A stretch of DNA of 64,000 nucleotides from Lepus europaeus (GCF_033115175.1 NC_084831.1:14485138-14549137), one strand, 5' to 3'. Shown: positions 44,342 through 61,488, numbered from the stretch's first letter. Notes: generated from the letters alone by a model not told the origin. Numbers and translations: made by a program.

Positions 44342-44354
44342 GTTGCCGGGCAAC
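44342..44354. promoter_or_regulatory. KIF17: Perfect RFX X-box in KIF17 promoter
   Basis: GTTGCCGGGCAAC = GTTGCC-N-GGCAAC, fitting GTNRCC(N0-3)RGYAAC on both arms. About 296 bp upstream of the KIF17 ATG. RFX factors drive many ciliary genes. Confidence 0.75.
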
Positions 44355-44362
44355 CCCCGTGG

Positions 44363-44367
44363 CGTCA
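44363..44367. promoter_or_regulatory. KIF17: CRE half-site
   Basis: GGCGTCAC, 9 bp beyond the X-box. Half-sites are common by chance; CREB control of KIF17 has been reported in the literature, to my recollection. Confidence 0.4.
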
Positions 44368-44480
44368 CAGGGGGCGCAGCGTTCTCGGCGCCAGCGGTTC
44401 CCCCCGCCCCGGGCCGGGGTCTCCACGGCCGTCTGTGGGCTCGGGTCTCCGCAGAGGACCAGCAGCTCTCCCGAGGCTGC

Positions 44481-45190
44481 CCCCGCCAAGACAGGGACCC
44501 CAGGCTCCACCCCGAGTTCGAGGGGCTGGAGACCTCCCGAGCCGGGCGACCTCTGCCCCCAGCCCCAGCCCCTGGACGGAGCCCGGCTTCCTCTGCTGCC
44601 GGAACCTTTGGGCCGGAGAGGCGGCCTGGCCTGTCCCTCAAGCTCCGCCCAAGCACCCCCAGCCAGAGGGCCGCTCCACGCCACCTCCTCTGGGCTCCCC
44701 CGGCAGGGAAACACTGAAATCCGCGCCATGCAGAGCCAGCCCTCCTGCAGCCCCCAGCTGAGCGGAGAGACTCGCCCTGGGGGGACAAAGACCCCCCAGA
44801 AACGCAAGCATCATTACGAGGTGGAGACGCTTTGGGACTCCCTGCAAAGGGAAGCTCACATTCTAGGGCAAGGGGCAGGCAGCCTAAGAGTGGGCCCCAA
44901 ATACCGTGGTTAAGGATGAATCAGGCAGAGGGGACGAGGTGGACAAGGGGACCTGTCCAGGCTGTGCAAAGGCCCTGTGGCATGTGGTAGGAGCAGAAAG
45001 CAAGCCCATGGTGCCAGGGCATAAGGCCCTGAGTCTTGTTCCTACAGTAACTAGCCACTCAAGGTCTCAAGTGGCTGCACATGGCTGGATCCCACCTCCC
45101 TACCCAGTCCCTTCAGGAGATCTGAGCCCAACCGAAGCCAAACAGGACAAAGGCCCCCCCTTCTTGAAGAGAAAGGCTGCACTACACAGT
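44481..45190. other. KIF17-SH2D5 intergenic spacer
   Basis: Unique sequence with no repeat or gene recognised. KIF17's far promoter merges into the SH2D5 3' end here. Confidence 0.6.
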
Positions 45191-46323
45191 TGGAAGGAAT
45201 GGGTTTTATTGCGTCCACACTGGGGCGACCCAAGTGGTGGTGGTTGGGACACAAACACACACACACACAGCCGTGCTCCATTGTTAAGACACTAACAAGC
45301 TGGCATCCATGGGCCAAAAGCCTTGCCCAAGTGTAACCTGTGACCAGCAGGAGCTGGCCGAAGTCTGTCCGAGCTTTGGGGAAGGCAGCTCCCTTCCGTG
45401 TGTTCAGCGCTCCCCGAGCCCTTGCTGGCGTGGAACACTGACAGTGAACCCAGCCCCCCGTTACCAGGGCTTCGGGGCACATGGGGCTGGGGGCTCCCAC
45501 CCAGGGAGGGGACCGGTTCAGTGGCGATGCCTGGAACACCAGTCCCAATGTCCCACTCCCATTCGGCACAAATCAGGACAGTGTCTCCGACTTAAAGAGC
45601 CCCGGGGGACCGCCTCCTCTCCTTCGAGACAGGCCAGGGCACCTGTCTTGCAAGAAAGCCACAGCCGAGGTCCTGTCCTGGTGCGGCTGCGCGCGGGCAC
45701 CTCTGCCTTCCAGGACTCGCACACCTGTTATGTCCCAGCGCGGCGGGGCCCCACCTCGGGGACAGATATCCGGAGCAGTAACTGCGCCTGCACACTCACG
45801 ACTGCCCGTCGAGCTTACTCAGAAGAGGTGGGGGCGCCCTAGATCTGCCATCAGGGCCATTGCCTGCAGCCCCACCTGGGTCTCCCCATGCCCGCTGAGG
45901 CCTCGGCGCCTCTGGCAGGCCACCTCTGCATGGACGCCTCTGCTCTGACCCCGCGGGCCACGGGCGGTGCCGTGTCGGAGGACACACCAGCCACAGAGAA
46001 ACTGTGGCCTGCAGATCCTGGCCGGCACCTCCCAGACAGTGGGGGGAGCTGGGGTGGGAGACCTCACTCTCCCTCACCTGGCCAGAGCTCTCTGGAAACC
46101 CCCCCGTCGGGGCCCCCGGCCCCCTTGGTGGGCTCCTCTGCCAGGAGGCAAGTGGGAGCCCGGATGTGACAAGTTGGCAAAGTCACCAGGGAAAGCCTGA
46201 AGCCCGGAGCTCTGCCACATCTCCGGGGATCTCGCAGGACAGAAGACTGGCCCAAGGGCACGGCGCGGGGTGGGGCAGGCAGGAGCCAAGGCGAGAGGCG
46301 GCGCCGTGCCCGCGCGCGTTCTC
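45190..46323 (-). other. SH2D5: SH2D5 3' UTR
   Basis: About 1.13 kb from the TAG to the inferred cleavage site past AATAAA. Contains a short (CA)n near 45255-45270. No repeats. Confidence 0.75.
45205..45210 (-). terminator. SH2D5: SH2D5 polyadenylation signal
   Basis: TTTATT on plus reads AATAAA on minus, about 1.1 kb past the stop and only about 1.16 kb before the KIF17 ATG. Confidence 0.75.
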
Positions 46324-51563
<5,240 letters not shown>

Positions 51564-51585
51564 TCAAGGTCCACAGGAAGCAAGG

Positions 51586-53500
51586 CTGCAGGAAGCAAGG
51601 GGCAAGGGTGGTTTCCGGACAGGCGAGCCGCAGCGCTTCCTGTCTGAGGCTGGCGAGCTCCTTCGCTCCTTTCACTCCATCTGATGATCCCTACAGAGCA
51701 CCAGGCTCTGGGGACGTAGCCTTGAAGACACAGCGACTGCTCTGCCTGCCTTTGTCATGGGGACAAAGACACGGAACTAAACGCTGGGCACTGTGACAGG
51801 TGGAACGTGCCGGTACCCTGGGAGGGGGCGGGCTTTGGGCGAAGACCTGAAGATGGGGCTGCTCGCTCATTCGCTCATCAAACGCCAACCCCAGTAAGGT
51901 CAGAGCTGAATCGGACAGGGGTCCTGCTGCCGGGTGGTAGAAGTCAGGGTGCAGACTGGAACCAACGGGTGCAACGTGCCAGAGGGAAGGGACGGCAGCC
52001 TGGGGAGGCGCCAAGGGGGAGGGGTGCCAGCCACGGACACAGGCTGCAGAGGCGCCAAGGCAGGCGGGCAGCTGGGGCCGAGCCGACCAGATTCGATTTG
52101 GGATCAGTCTTAGGGGCCGGACTGGGGAATTCCAGCTCTGCCTGATGGGTAGTGGGGAGCCATAACAGGTTCCAGAGCAGGAGCAGCCCCTGGGGGTGAC
52201 CACGAGCTAGGTGACCACAGCTTTGGCTGAGAGCCTGTTTCACAGGCCCCGGCTTATCTGCCCAGCCTGGCCCCAGCTCTCTCCAGAAATCCACTGCAGA
52301 CCATAAAACCAGAACCAACCGAGAGTGCAGTGACGCGGCATCGGGGTAAGAAGGTGGACGGCGCCTGGGGGGCTGAGGAACGTGGCCCCCAGTCCCAGCC
52401 TTGCCCTTGGCCACTTGCTCCCTCAGCCTCCCCTGGGGCCGCCCCAGACACCCCCACAGGCCCAGAGCCTGCTGTCCAGGAGGGGCTCGGGGGGGGGAGC
52501 AGTTCCAACCGCGTCAGTCCCCCCTTGCCAAGGCCACGCCCACAGGTGACCGCCTGGTCCCGGAGGGCACGGCAGTGGGGGCCATAATTCAGCCAGGAGC
52601 GGACCTGAGTCCTGAGTGTGCCCCGCCTCTGCCTGCCCATGACCTTCCCTGCCAGGCTCGGCCTGGGAGGAGGCACCACCGTGATGCGTGGCTTCCACCG
52701 AGCAGCCAGCCAGGCACGCAGCAGCAGTCAGGTGCGCGGTCCCATGCAGCCCTCCGGGGTCCCCCTCCGGCCGTCTCCCCTGACCCTGACCATTTTTCAC
52801 ATCATGTCTTCCACCTACTGCACAGCTGATGTTCAAACAAAGCCACGTCAGCCATGCCACCAGCACACAGGCCACGTGATGCCCGGCCCAGGTGGGCAGA
52901 CAGGGACTTCCAGCCAAGGCGCGCTCTGACTGCACGGGCGCATCCAGGGGCTGGGATGGCAGCCAGGAGGCCGAGACCACCGAAGAAGCAAGGCGCAAAC
53001 GGGGGGAGGGGGACACAGGCAGACACAGCAGCTGCAGCTCCAGTGTCCCAGCCTGGGGGTAGGGAGGGGACGCCAGGCCACAGGCTCCTCGCTCAACCTT
53101 CCCCCCACCCCCAGCCCCTGGCCTCAGCCCCCTTGGACACTGGCTGCTGCCCCCTCCTCCACCTCTCCCCCAAGGCTGTAGGACACCAAGCCTTTCAGTC
53201 CGAGACCCAGAGCTGGGGGTGCCCAGGGGAACCAGGGGGCACCGGGCTCAGCCTAACCCTGCTTAGCCCCTGCAGCCCCGAACGCTGGCTTAGGTTTGAG
53301 GTTTTACAGAGGCGCCCGGTGGCGCAGGGGCCACATGTGCCGGCAGTCCCGGGCTCCCTTGCAGCTGAGGTCTGCCCGGTGGCCCTGCTCAGGGACAGAC
53401 GACTCCCCCGCGGGGCAGGCTCCGAGGCCCCTCTGCTGCACGGAGCTGTATCTGCGCTGACGCAGGGCGGGGAAGGCTGCTACCTGGTCATAGTCCCACG
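51586..53500 (-). other. SH2D5: Probable SH2D5 5' intron
   Basis: About 1.9 kb of unique GC-rich sequence without SINEs between the first coding exon and the CpG island. No further coding exon recognised. Confidence 0.55.
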
Positions 53501-55200
53501 GGGTAATCCCGGAGCTGGCGGCAAGGTCAGCCCTCCGGCCCTCCCAGGGGGCAGGGGTCCGCGGCGGGAGTCCAATGCGGCCCAGCCTGTCCAGGAGGGG
53601 GTGAGGCGAGGGGGCAGGGACAGGTGTCGGGGAGCCCGGGGAGCCCGGTGGCCCCGGGCACGGACCTCCCCGGCCAACGCCAGCTTCCCCCCTCTGGCCG
53701 GACGGCCTGCGGCCGCCCCATCACCCACTCGTGCCACCCCCATGCGCCCCGGAGGCTGAGGTCCACGCAGCCAGGGGTCAGGGACGTGGGCTGCGGGGTC
53801 CATCACGATCGGCTGATGGGACCCCGGACAAGCCACACTCGCCGCCTCCCGTTCCTCACTGGGGGTGGCCCAAGTCCCCGCCTCCGAGGACACGCAAGCT
53901 GGGGGCGGGGGCGGGAGTCAGCGACGGGAGAGCCGCGAGAGGTGCGTGCGCCGGAGCTGCGGGGGTGCGACGCTCGCCCCGGACCCGGGCTGAGCTGCGA
54001 GCGCCGAGGCCATGCGGGGGAGCGGCGGCCCGTGCTGCTGCGCCACCCGCGCACCCCCGGCGTGGGCTGTCCGCGCCGCCGCCTCGAAGCTGGCGAGCGC
54101 GACCCCGGCCACCCTGAGTCCCCGCCGAGGAGCAAGACGCCCGAGGAGGCGACGGGAGACGCCGGGGGCCCGGGGACCTCTCGCTCCCCGAGACCCTCCC
54201 CGATCTCCGCGCCGCAGACCGAACCCACTCACCGCGGCAGCCGTGTCGTGGCGCGTCCCGTCCCGCAGCTGCGGCTCCCGACCCCTGCGCGTCCCCCGCG
54301 CTGCCGCGCCCCGGCGCCCGCCCCGCGCGCCCCCCACGTGGCCGCGAGCGCAGACCCTCGGCATCACCTGGCGGCGGCGCCCGGCCGCGCTCGCCTATCA
54401 GAGCCCGTGGAGCCGCGCCGCTCGGCCGCGCCGCCCAATCAGCGGTCGCGAGGGGGCCTTGACACCGCCCACACCGACCCGTGCTCCCCCTTAAAGGGCC
54501 TAAGGGGGTGCCAGAGCCCCCCCCCCGGGCTCCTCTTGCGGGGCCGCGGGCCTGGGGTCCCCTGAGCCTGTCCCGCTGCGCCTCCCCCCCTGGCTGGTTT
54601 CTTCTCGCCCTCCGAGCGCCGGCTTCCGTGGCGCCTCCTCCGAGAAGCCTTACCGGACCACCAGTCAGCCCTCTCCCACTCCCTACGCAGCCCTCGCGAC
54701 TCGCTCCCTTGCTTCCTGACCCTTCTCTCGATAGAGCGCGAGCGGCGCCGCACAGCAGAGCCTCCGTCCCCGGGGCGCGGGGCACAGTCCGGCTCCTAGG
54801 AGGCGTCCAGTGGTGGCCGCTGTGGCCCCTCTGGCGGGGGGCGCGGGGCGCGCATCCTCTGCCTCATTCTCTACCCCCCCCCCCGGGCCGGTCTCCGGTG
54901 CACGCGGAGTGACCCTGCCCCCGGGTTGCCCGGAAATCCGCAGGGACGCGGGGGGACGGGCGCCCTGGAGGTGCCTGTGGTGCGTATGACGCCCGCACCC
55001 CGCCGACACGGGACATGGCCGGTGCACCGCACCGCAGGGCCCGCCGCGGGAGGTGGCAGGTGGCGCAAAGGCCGAGCCGGGTGCGAGGGGGCCGAGGGGT
55101 TCCGGGCAGCCGCCCAGACATTCCCTGGGCCCTGAGCCTTCCCACCAAGGGACGGCGCGCGAGCCCCGCGACTTCAGTGCCCGAGCGCCTCTCTATCCGG
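53500..55200 (-). promoter_or_regulatory. SH2D5: CpG island, probable SH2D5 promoter
   Basis: About 1.7 kb with very dense CpG, strongest at 53.9-54.45 kb and 54.9-55.2 kb. Lies 2-3.5 kb upstream of the SH2D5 ATG, where human SH2D5 has a noncoding first exon. It contains a CCAAT box (54434-54441, CCAATCAG on plus) and CCCTTAAAGGG near 54487-54497. Long open frames on both strands are compositional. The exact first exon and start site could not be fixed. Confidence 0.7.
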
Positions 55201-55495
55201 GAGCCCCAGGCGCTGCCCTGGCTCTGATGCGCGAGTGTGGACCGAGTTGCCCGCGTCAGGTGCTCCGGGAAAACCTTCATGGGGCCGCCTGGAGCCTCGG
55301 GGACAGAGGGAAGGAGGTGATTTACGAGCAGGTCCTGCTCTCAGACTCCCAAGGGATGATCCTCAGGGCTCACAGAGCAGAGGGCGATGCCTAGCTTTCC
55401 TCGAACACCTGCCCGCGCCCCACCAGCTCCCCTACTGCGCCGGCGGGGGGGCAGTGGATGAATGCCCAAGCTTTTGGGTTAAAAGTTCCATACTG
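55200..55495. other. Unique flank of the CpG island
   Basis: Falling GC content; no gene seen. Confidence 0.5.
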
Positions 55496-55797
55496 GGGCC
55501 CGTGTCACGGCACAGTGGGTTAAGCCACTATGTGCAATGCCAGCATCTCGCATCAGAGCGCCTGTTGGAGACCTGGCTGCTCAGCTTCCGATCCAGCTCT
55601 CTGCTGTGGCCTGGGAAAGCGGTGGAAGATGGCCCAAGTGCTTGGGCCCCTGCACCTGCGTGGGAGACCTGGAAGAAGCTCTGGCTACAGATTGGCTCAT
55701 CTCCAGCTGTCGTGGCCTTTTGGGGAGTGAACCAGCAGATGGAAGGTGGATTTCTCTCTCTCACTTTCAAATACATGATTTTTTTTTTTTTTTTAAT
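55496..55797 (+). mobile_element. C-type SINE
   Basis: GGGGCCCGTGTCACGGCACA start; T-run near the end instead of the usual AAATAAA repeats. Confidence 0.9.
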
Positions 55798-56677
55798 GAA
55801 ATAAGGCTTCACTACTCACCTGGGCTATTCCCCCAAATTCAGTGGCGCTAATTCCACTCAAAGCCAGCAACTCCGAGCTTCCACCAGGAAGGTAGCCTTA
55901 AGGGTTCATTGGAGGAACGAGTTCAAAGGTACCAGACCTGCCTGGGGTCCGCCAGCCCCTGGGCAGGTCAGCCCGGCGGCACTGCGCACCGGGGCATCTG
56001 TCGGTCCCGGCCGCACCATCTGCCACACGTGGCTCATCTCAGCTGCCTGACAGCACCGCCTCGGGACCCGGCAGGGCAGGACCGGGCGCTGGACCAATGG
56101 CTCACGGGAGTAGGAAGCCCAAAGGCGGGGGAAGGGATGGAGGCAGAGGCGAGCCGGGGCGGGGAAGTGAGGACGGCCGACCACGCGGTGCACACGCGTC
56201 ACGCCTGTGCCGTGAGTCAGTGCCGACGACTGTGCTGCACAGGTGTGCGCCTGCCGTCACCAGCCTCCCTCGTCTCCCCAGGCCCGGAAGCCGGCGCCGC
56301 TGCGGGTGGGCAGGGAGAAGCTCCTCGCCCACAAAGGGCCTGAAAACCGGAGGCTCCGCACAGCCTCTCACCCACACCCGCTCTCGCCGGCGCTCGCTAA
56401 CCCCCGCTGCTTTCCCCTCCCCCGCCCCAGCGCCCTCCCTCCCGGTCTCTTAGATGTGTCCTGCTGGCTGTCCCAGCAGCCCACCCCCAACATTGTCCCC
56501 CCAGAACAAGTGACCTAGAGCAGAGATTGTTAGAAATCCTAAGTGCTCGAGGCTAAAAGTGCCACCACCCCACCAGACTCAAATATGAAAATCCTAACCT
56601 TGTGATGTGACCCACTGTGCTCAACACAGGAAGAGACAAAGGGCCCGCCCACTGCCCCGCGCCCCCAGCGCTCACGA
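55798..56677. other. Unique intergenic stretch
   Basis: About 880 bp, GC-rich and CpG-containing around 55.95-56.3 kb. No exon with homologues recognised. Confidence 0.5.
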
Positions 56678-56862
56678 TGGCTGGGGCTGTGCTGGGACCG
56701 CAGCTGGGAGCTGGAGTCTCAGCCCAACGGGCCGGACCCAAGTGCTCGAGCCATGGCTGCTGCCTTCCAGGATGCCCCCTGGCAGGAAGTTGGGGTCAGG
56801 AGCCAGAGCTGGGAACTGAACCCAGGCACTCTGCTGTGGGATGCGATGATCCTAACCAGCGC
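56678..56862 (-). mobile_element. C-type SINE, partial, old
   Basis: Reverse fragment ending GATCCTAACCAGCGCC. Confidence 0.8.
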
Positions 56863-56865
56863 CTT

Positions 56866-57197
56866 TTTTTTTTTTTTTTAAAGATTTTTTTTTTTTTGAA
56901 AGGCAGAGTTACAGAGAGGCAGAGGCAGAGAGAGAGGTCGTCCATCCACTGGTTCACTCCCCAGTCAGCTGCAGCAGCTGGAGCTGTGCAGATCCGAAGC
57001 CAGGAGCCAGGAGCTTCTTCCGGGTCTCCCACGTGGGTGTAGGATCCCAAGCACCTGGGCCATCTTCTACTGCTCTCCCAGGCCATAGCAGAGAGCTGGA
57101 TTAAAAGAGAGCAGAGAGCCAGGACTCGAACCGGTGCCCATATGGGATGCTGGCACTGCAGGCGGTGGCTTTACCTGCTGTGCCACAGCGCCGGCTG
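56866..57197 (-). mobile_element. C-type SINE
   Basis: Full reverse copy inserted next to the older fragment; ends CTGTGCCACAGCGCCGGC. Confidence 0.95.
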
Positions 57198-57461
57198 CTA
57201 ACCATCAATTTTACAATCTGCTGAGGAGAAATGTGAGCTCCCTTTCGCCTTGTCGGTGCCAGGTTTCGCTGCTGGATTGAGTGTACAAAACCACTACGAG
57301 GCGTGAGGGTCACGAGTGGTAATTCAGTTAGCCAAGCCGGGTTTCTCTATCACTATCTTTAACTTTGGAACCATTAGCTAAATTCAGTTGTTCCTGAAAA
57401 TTGGAGGTAATTTCACGTAGCTTCAAGAACGTCCCGCAAAGCGCTCTAAAGCACGTAGCAG

Positions 57462-57755
57462 TGAGACTACAGTGGTGTGGGCACTGCCCTGCTCGGCACA
57501 CCCACATCCCGGAGCTGCCCGCCCGGGTTCGAGTCCCCACTCCGCGGTGATCCGGCTGCCCGCTAATGTGCACTCCGAGAGGCGGCAGGGGTGGCTCAAA
57601 TACTTGGGCTTCTGTCGCTCATTTGGGAGACCAGGACAGAGTTCTGAGCTCCTGGCTTCAACAGGACACAGGCCCCGCTATTGTGGATACTTGGGGAGTG
57701 ACCAGCGGATGGCACTCTTTCAGATCAACACAGAAGCTTTGAGAAGCAAATAACT
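57462..57755 (+). mobile_element. C-type SINE, diverged
   Basis: GGTTCGAGTCCCCACTCCG B-box region; lacks a clean tail. Confidence 0.85.
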
Positions 57756-58049
57756 CAAGTCTCTCCTCCGATCCTAAAACGCGTTAGTAACCACAGTCAC
57801 TAAGATAGTCCAGTCTTCCTCGCGATGGCCACACTGCCTCTAGTGACTATTCTGAAAAAGCAGCATTGTGGATTCAGAGCCAGTCGTTTTCAGATGAGGC
57901 GATCGAGGCTCAGGGTGAGCAGGCGGGGAGCCAAGGTCACCCAGATGATCAGTGACGTGGTCTGTGCAGGACCACGGCTAGAGATGCTAGGATGCTGGGC
58001 TGAGCGGTGTCCTCCAGTCTCAACGTGGAACTGATGGACACTTTATTCC

Positions 58050-58305
58050 AGGGGTGGGCGCCGGGTCTAGCAGGTGAGGCGTCCACGTGCCCCTTCAATT
58101 CTCAGCTCTGGCTCCTGGCTCCAGCTTCCTGCCCATTAGACCCAGGGACTCAGACGATGAGGTTCCTGCCACCACGAGGGTGAGCTGCACTGTGCCCCCT
58201 GCTCTCAGCTTCAGCCCAGCCCACCCCCAGCTCTTGCAGGCATTTGGGGGAGTAAGACAGTGGGACGGGAGGGCACTCTGCCTCCTAGCTAAATAAATAC
58301 AATTT
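58050..58305 (+). mobile_element. C-type SINE, diverged
   Basis: GGGGTGGGCGCCGGGTCTAG start, CTAAATAAATACAATTT end. Confidence 0.85.
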
Positions 58306-59017
58306 CAAATGCAGCTTTCACTCTACATCCTGTTATCAGCAAGTTTGGGTCACACAAACAGGTATCCTAAGGGATTTGGGCTGACAAGAGAATGACCCCA
58401 TCGGAGCCAAAGTTCTCCAACAGTGACACGGACGCGTGAGGATGAGGCAAAGCCGCCTGGGCTTCCGGTGAGAAGGGCCGCTGCTGCTGCCCGGCTGCCT
58501 GGGCTCCCTGCGGAGGAAGTCTGCGAGCAGGGGCTTCCGGCTTTCCAGCGCAGCATCACCCGGTGGCAGCATGTCCAGAAAAGCCCCGCTGTCAAAGAAA
58601 ACCCTCCTTCTGGGCTTCCTGGGACGCACGTGCACAGTGGACAAAGAGTAAGAAAGCTCCTTGTTCCCTTAGCGACAGGGAAGTTCTGATGGACGCTGTG
58701 GCTCCTGGGCGGGGCGGGGCTCACACACATCAGATCCTGTGACCCGGCAGAACCACAGGCTGAGCTCCGCAGGAAGCCCACTGCGAGGAAACCAGAGGCC
58801 GTGGCCAGGACTTGAGGACGCCAGGGACTTGCACGGGGCCTTCAGAACCCTCACGGCGCCCGGATGTTCCCCAGAACTTTAAGGCCTATTTCAACAGTCA
58901 GTAAATTTAAAAGTCCCACCTGTCTTCAAATAAATAAAATTCAAAAGCCATGCTTACTAGTAAACGTGGCTAAGTCATTTCATTTCCAAGTCCTTTGTTC
59001 TCTTCTAAAGTATTTAC
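58306..59017. other. Unique intergenic stretch
   Basis: About 710 bp with no recognised gene or repeat. Confidence 0.5.
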
Positions 59018-59262
59018 CTTCGCTTTTCATTTGAAAGACAGACAGACTCACCAAAAGGCTCTGGTTCACTCCCCAGATGACCAGAGCGGCCCGGGATGGG
59101 CCAAAGCCAGGAGCCTGGTACTCGGGCATCACTTGGAGCCTCCCAGGGAGTGCATCAGCAAGCTGGAATCGCGCGGAGCTGGAACTAGAGCCCAGGGACG
59201 GCACCACGGGTGAGGCACCCTCCGTGGCGCCTTATTCACGGTGCAGAACGCCTGCCCGCTCC
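59018..59262 (-). mobile_element. C-type SINE, diverged
   Basis: TTCATTTGAAAGACAGACAG start, GAGCCCAGGGACGGC near the promoter end. Confidence 0.83.
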
Positions 59263-59349
59263 GCACTCAAAGCCCTTCCTCTTCCCGTGTGGGATACACG
59301 GTCACGGGGCTGCCGGGCAAGGGCGTGAGCCAGCAACTTGGAAACAGCC

Positions 59350-59500
59350 AAGGGAGGCAGTCAAGCCGGCTCTGAACTCAGCACGCCTGGCCATGAGACC
59401 TAGCACGACCCGGGCAAGCTACGAAATCTCACTCTGCCTCGGTTTCCCCTTCCGTAAGGGGGAAATACTAAACTCTGTGTCATACAGTCGCTAGGATTCA
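59350..59500 (-). mobile_element. MIR-like remnant
   Basis: GCCTCGGTTTCCCCTTCCG with GGGCAAGCTACG before it is MIR-like. Confidence 0.5.
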
Positions 59501-60570
59501 AGGTGATAATAGATGGCAAAAATTTCACGCATGGAAGAAACTCCATTGTTGCTAGCTATTGTCACTATTATTACTTAATGAGCCAAATGTTAATAAACTA
59601 TACTTTATCGAACACACTCAAGGGACACCCAGAAGGGGCTCTTTGCTAAGCAAAGATTTCATAGAAAATTGTGTCAACCACACATTTGAACACAGCAGGA
59701 GAAAGCGAGCGAGTGTTTAAGCAAAATGGTTTAGGAAGGTGGCTTCTGGGGCCTCCTCTGACATCAGTAGTTGACAGCAAAATTCAGAACAGCAACTACT
59801 AAGCTCGTAAGTTTACATCAAAAGCAGATTTTTTTTCCAGTAGAAAAAAAGAAAACCATCGACATTAAGAATCTCGTGGAAAATGATACAAGAGAGCGGA
59901 GAGTGGTGATAGCAATGGTACAGACAGTGCGGCCGCTGGGGGAGGGATACTGTGCAGCCATCGGGACTGGCCTCTCGGGGTTCCTTTGGCGAGAGCTCCC
60001 AACCATGAGCTTTGGCAGCCGTAACCCCCAGCATCAACTCTGCGCGAGCCACTGACTGCTCCGCCAGGACGCAAAGGCAGCTCTCCATGGCACAGAGTGC
60101 GTCAGAACCTTTGGGGTTTAATGACGGTCTCTTGCCAATTAAGAGCAGAAATTTTCTTTTGTGGATAAAATGAGAAGTTTTGCTTAAACCAAATAGAAAA
60201 TAATTAGTGTGATGTTATCAGGAATCAGACAAAATCTTGACTGTAACCCTGATTTTTAGTTTCTCTTTCCAGGCTAAGTGCAGCTTCTTCTCCTGACTTA
60301 TCAGAACGGCCAGGGAGCAGCAGTCCCGCCCGGGCAGGAAGAACTTCAAAGGCAGCAACATCAAAGGCCCTGGTTCTCACGTAATTTTCCTGTTAATTAC
60401 ATCACCGGCATGATTAAAACAAACCCAAGATTTATACAGGGCTAGGCTTCCTTTAATTAGTCTATGTGGCGGCTCCATCCACCCTGCTTTTTGGTCACAT
60501 TATGAAGGAAAGGTTTCCATGATTCTCAGGAATAGTATCTTTCCCATTTTGTAGGTTAAAAAACCAAGTC
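59500..60570. other. Unique AT-richer intergenic block
   Basis: The longest repeat-free stretch at the right side, about 1.07 kb. No open frame or RNA gene I recognise. Confidence 0.55.
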
Positions 60571-60893
60571 AGGGCTGGCGCTGTGGCACAGCGAGTTAAG
60601 CTTCCGCCTGCACACCCACATCCCATATGGGTGCCGGTTTGAGTCCCGGCTGCTCCACTGCTGATCCCGCTCCCTAATGGCCTGGGAAAGCAGTGGAAGA
60701 TGGCCCAAGTGCTTGGGCCCCTGCACCGGCGTGGGAGACCTGGAGGAAGCTCCTGGCTCCCAGCTTCAGTCTGGCCCAGCCCCAGCCTTTATGGCCATCT
60801 GGGGAATGAACCAGCACATGGAAGAACTCTATGTCTCTCCCTCTGTAACTCTGCCTTTCAAATAAATAAAATAAACCTAAAAAAACCAAACCA
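60571..60893 (+). mobile_element. C-type SINE
   Basis: GGGCTGGCGCTGTGGCACAG start; CAAATAAATAAAATAAACC end. Confidence 0.95.
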
Positions 60894-61221
60894 AAACAAA
60901 AACCCAAGTCTTGTCTTCGGCACGGAGATTCATTCATCAAAGGTAGCTTGAAGGCAGCTTCAGAGTATTTGAAAAGCTGCAAATAAATTCACAAAGGCAC
61001 CAGCTCTAGCCATTCATGCTAGAAACTGCTGGGATTACTACTGGGTTTTCTGTAACATACACATTATGTGTTCTGCTCTGCCTGGGAGGGAAAACGTCGT
61101 TCTCTTGTGTCAGCCTAAGTAAGGTACAGGCATCTACGGGGATGCTCACTGAAGAATGCAGTTGCTCGCTTAGCCTTTTCATCTGCATGTGAAAGCAAAG
61201 TCTTTCATCTTTACTTTGTAT
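60894..61221. other. Unique spacer between SINEs
   Basis: About 330 bp, no recognised feature. Confidence 0.5.
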
Positions 61222-61488
61222 TTTTCAAATTTTATTTATTTGAAAGACAAAGTTACAGAGAGAGAGGTAGAGACACACACAGAGAGAGGTCTTCCTTCTG
61301 CTGGTTCACTCCCTAGATGGCCACACTGGCTGGAGCTGCACCAATCTGAAGCCAGGAGCCACCAGCTTTCTCCCTGTCTCCCACATGAGTGCAGGGGCCC
61401 AAGGACTTGGACCATCCTCTGTGCCCTCCCAGGCCATAGCAGAGAGCTGGATAGGAAGAGGAACAGCCGGGGCTAGAACCGCCGGCCC
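61222..61488 (-). mobile_element. C-type SINE, promoter end truncated
   Basis: Reverse copy from ATTTTATTTATTTGAAAGAC to GGGGCTAGAACCGCCGGCC; lacks the stretch between these ends. Confidence 0.92.

Larger units (their letters stand above)
43650..44480 (-). promoter_or_regulatory. KIF17: KIF17 CpG-rich promoter region
   Basis: Dense CpG over exon 1 and upstream. GC boxes (GGGGCGGGGC type) lie at about 44066-44140, just before the start codon in transcript order. An X-box (44342) and CGTCA half-CRE (44363) lie further out. There is no clear TATA box, which fits dispersed CpG-island initiation. The transcription start is not determined. Confidence 0.85.

Noticed and set aside
43316-44788. 490-codon minus-strand frame and a 94-codon in-frame N-terminal extension of KIF17
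   Set aside because: CpG-island composition removes stops. The upstream start of the in-frame extension is GTG, not ATG, and the human start aligns with the ATG at 44046.
53624-54785. Open frames of about 300 codons on both strands in the 54 kb CpG island
   Set aside because: Low-complexity Arg/Pro/Ala peptides on both strands at once, typical of GC-rich DNA. No known domain.
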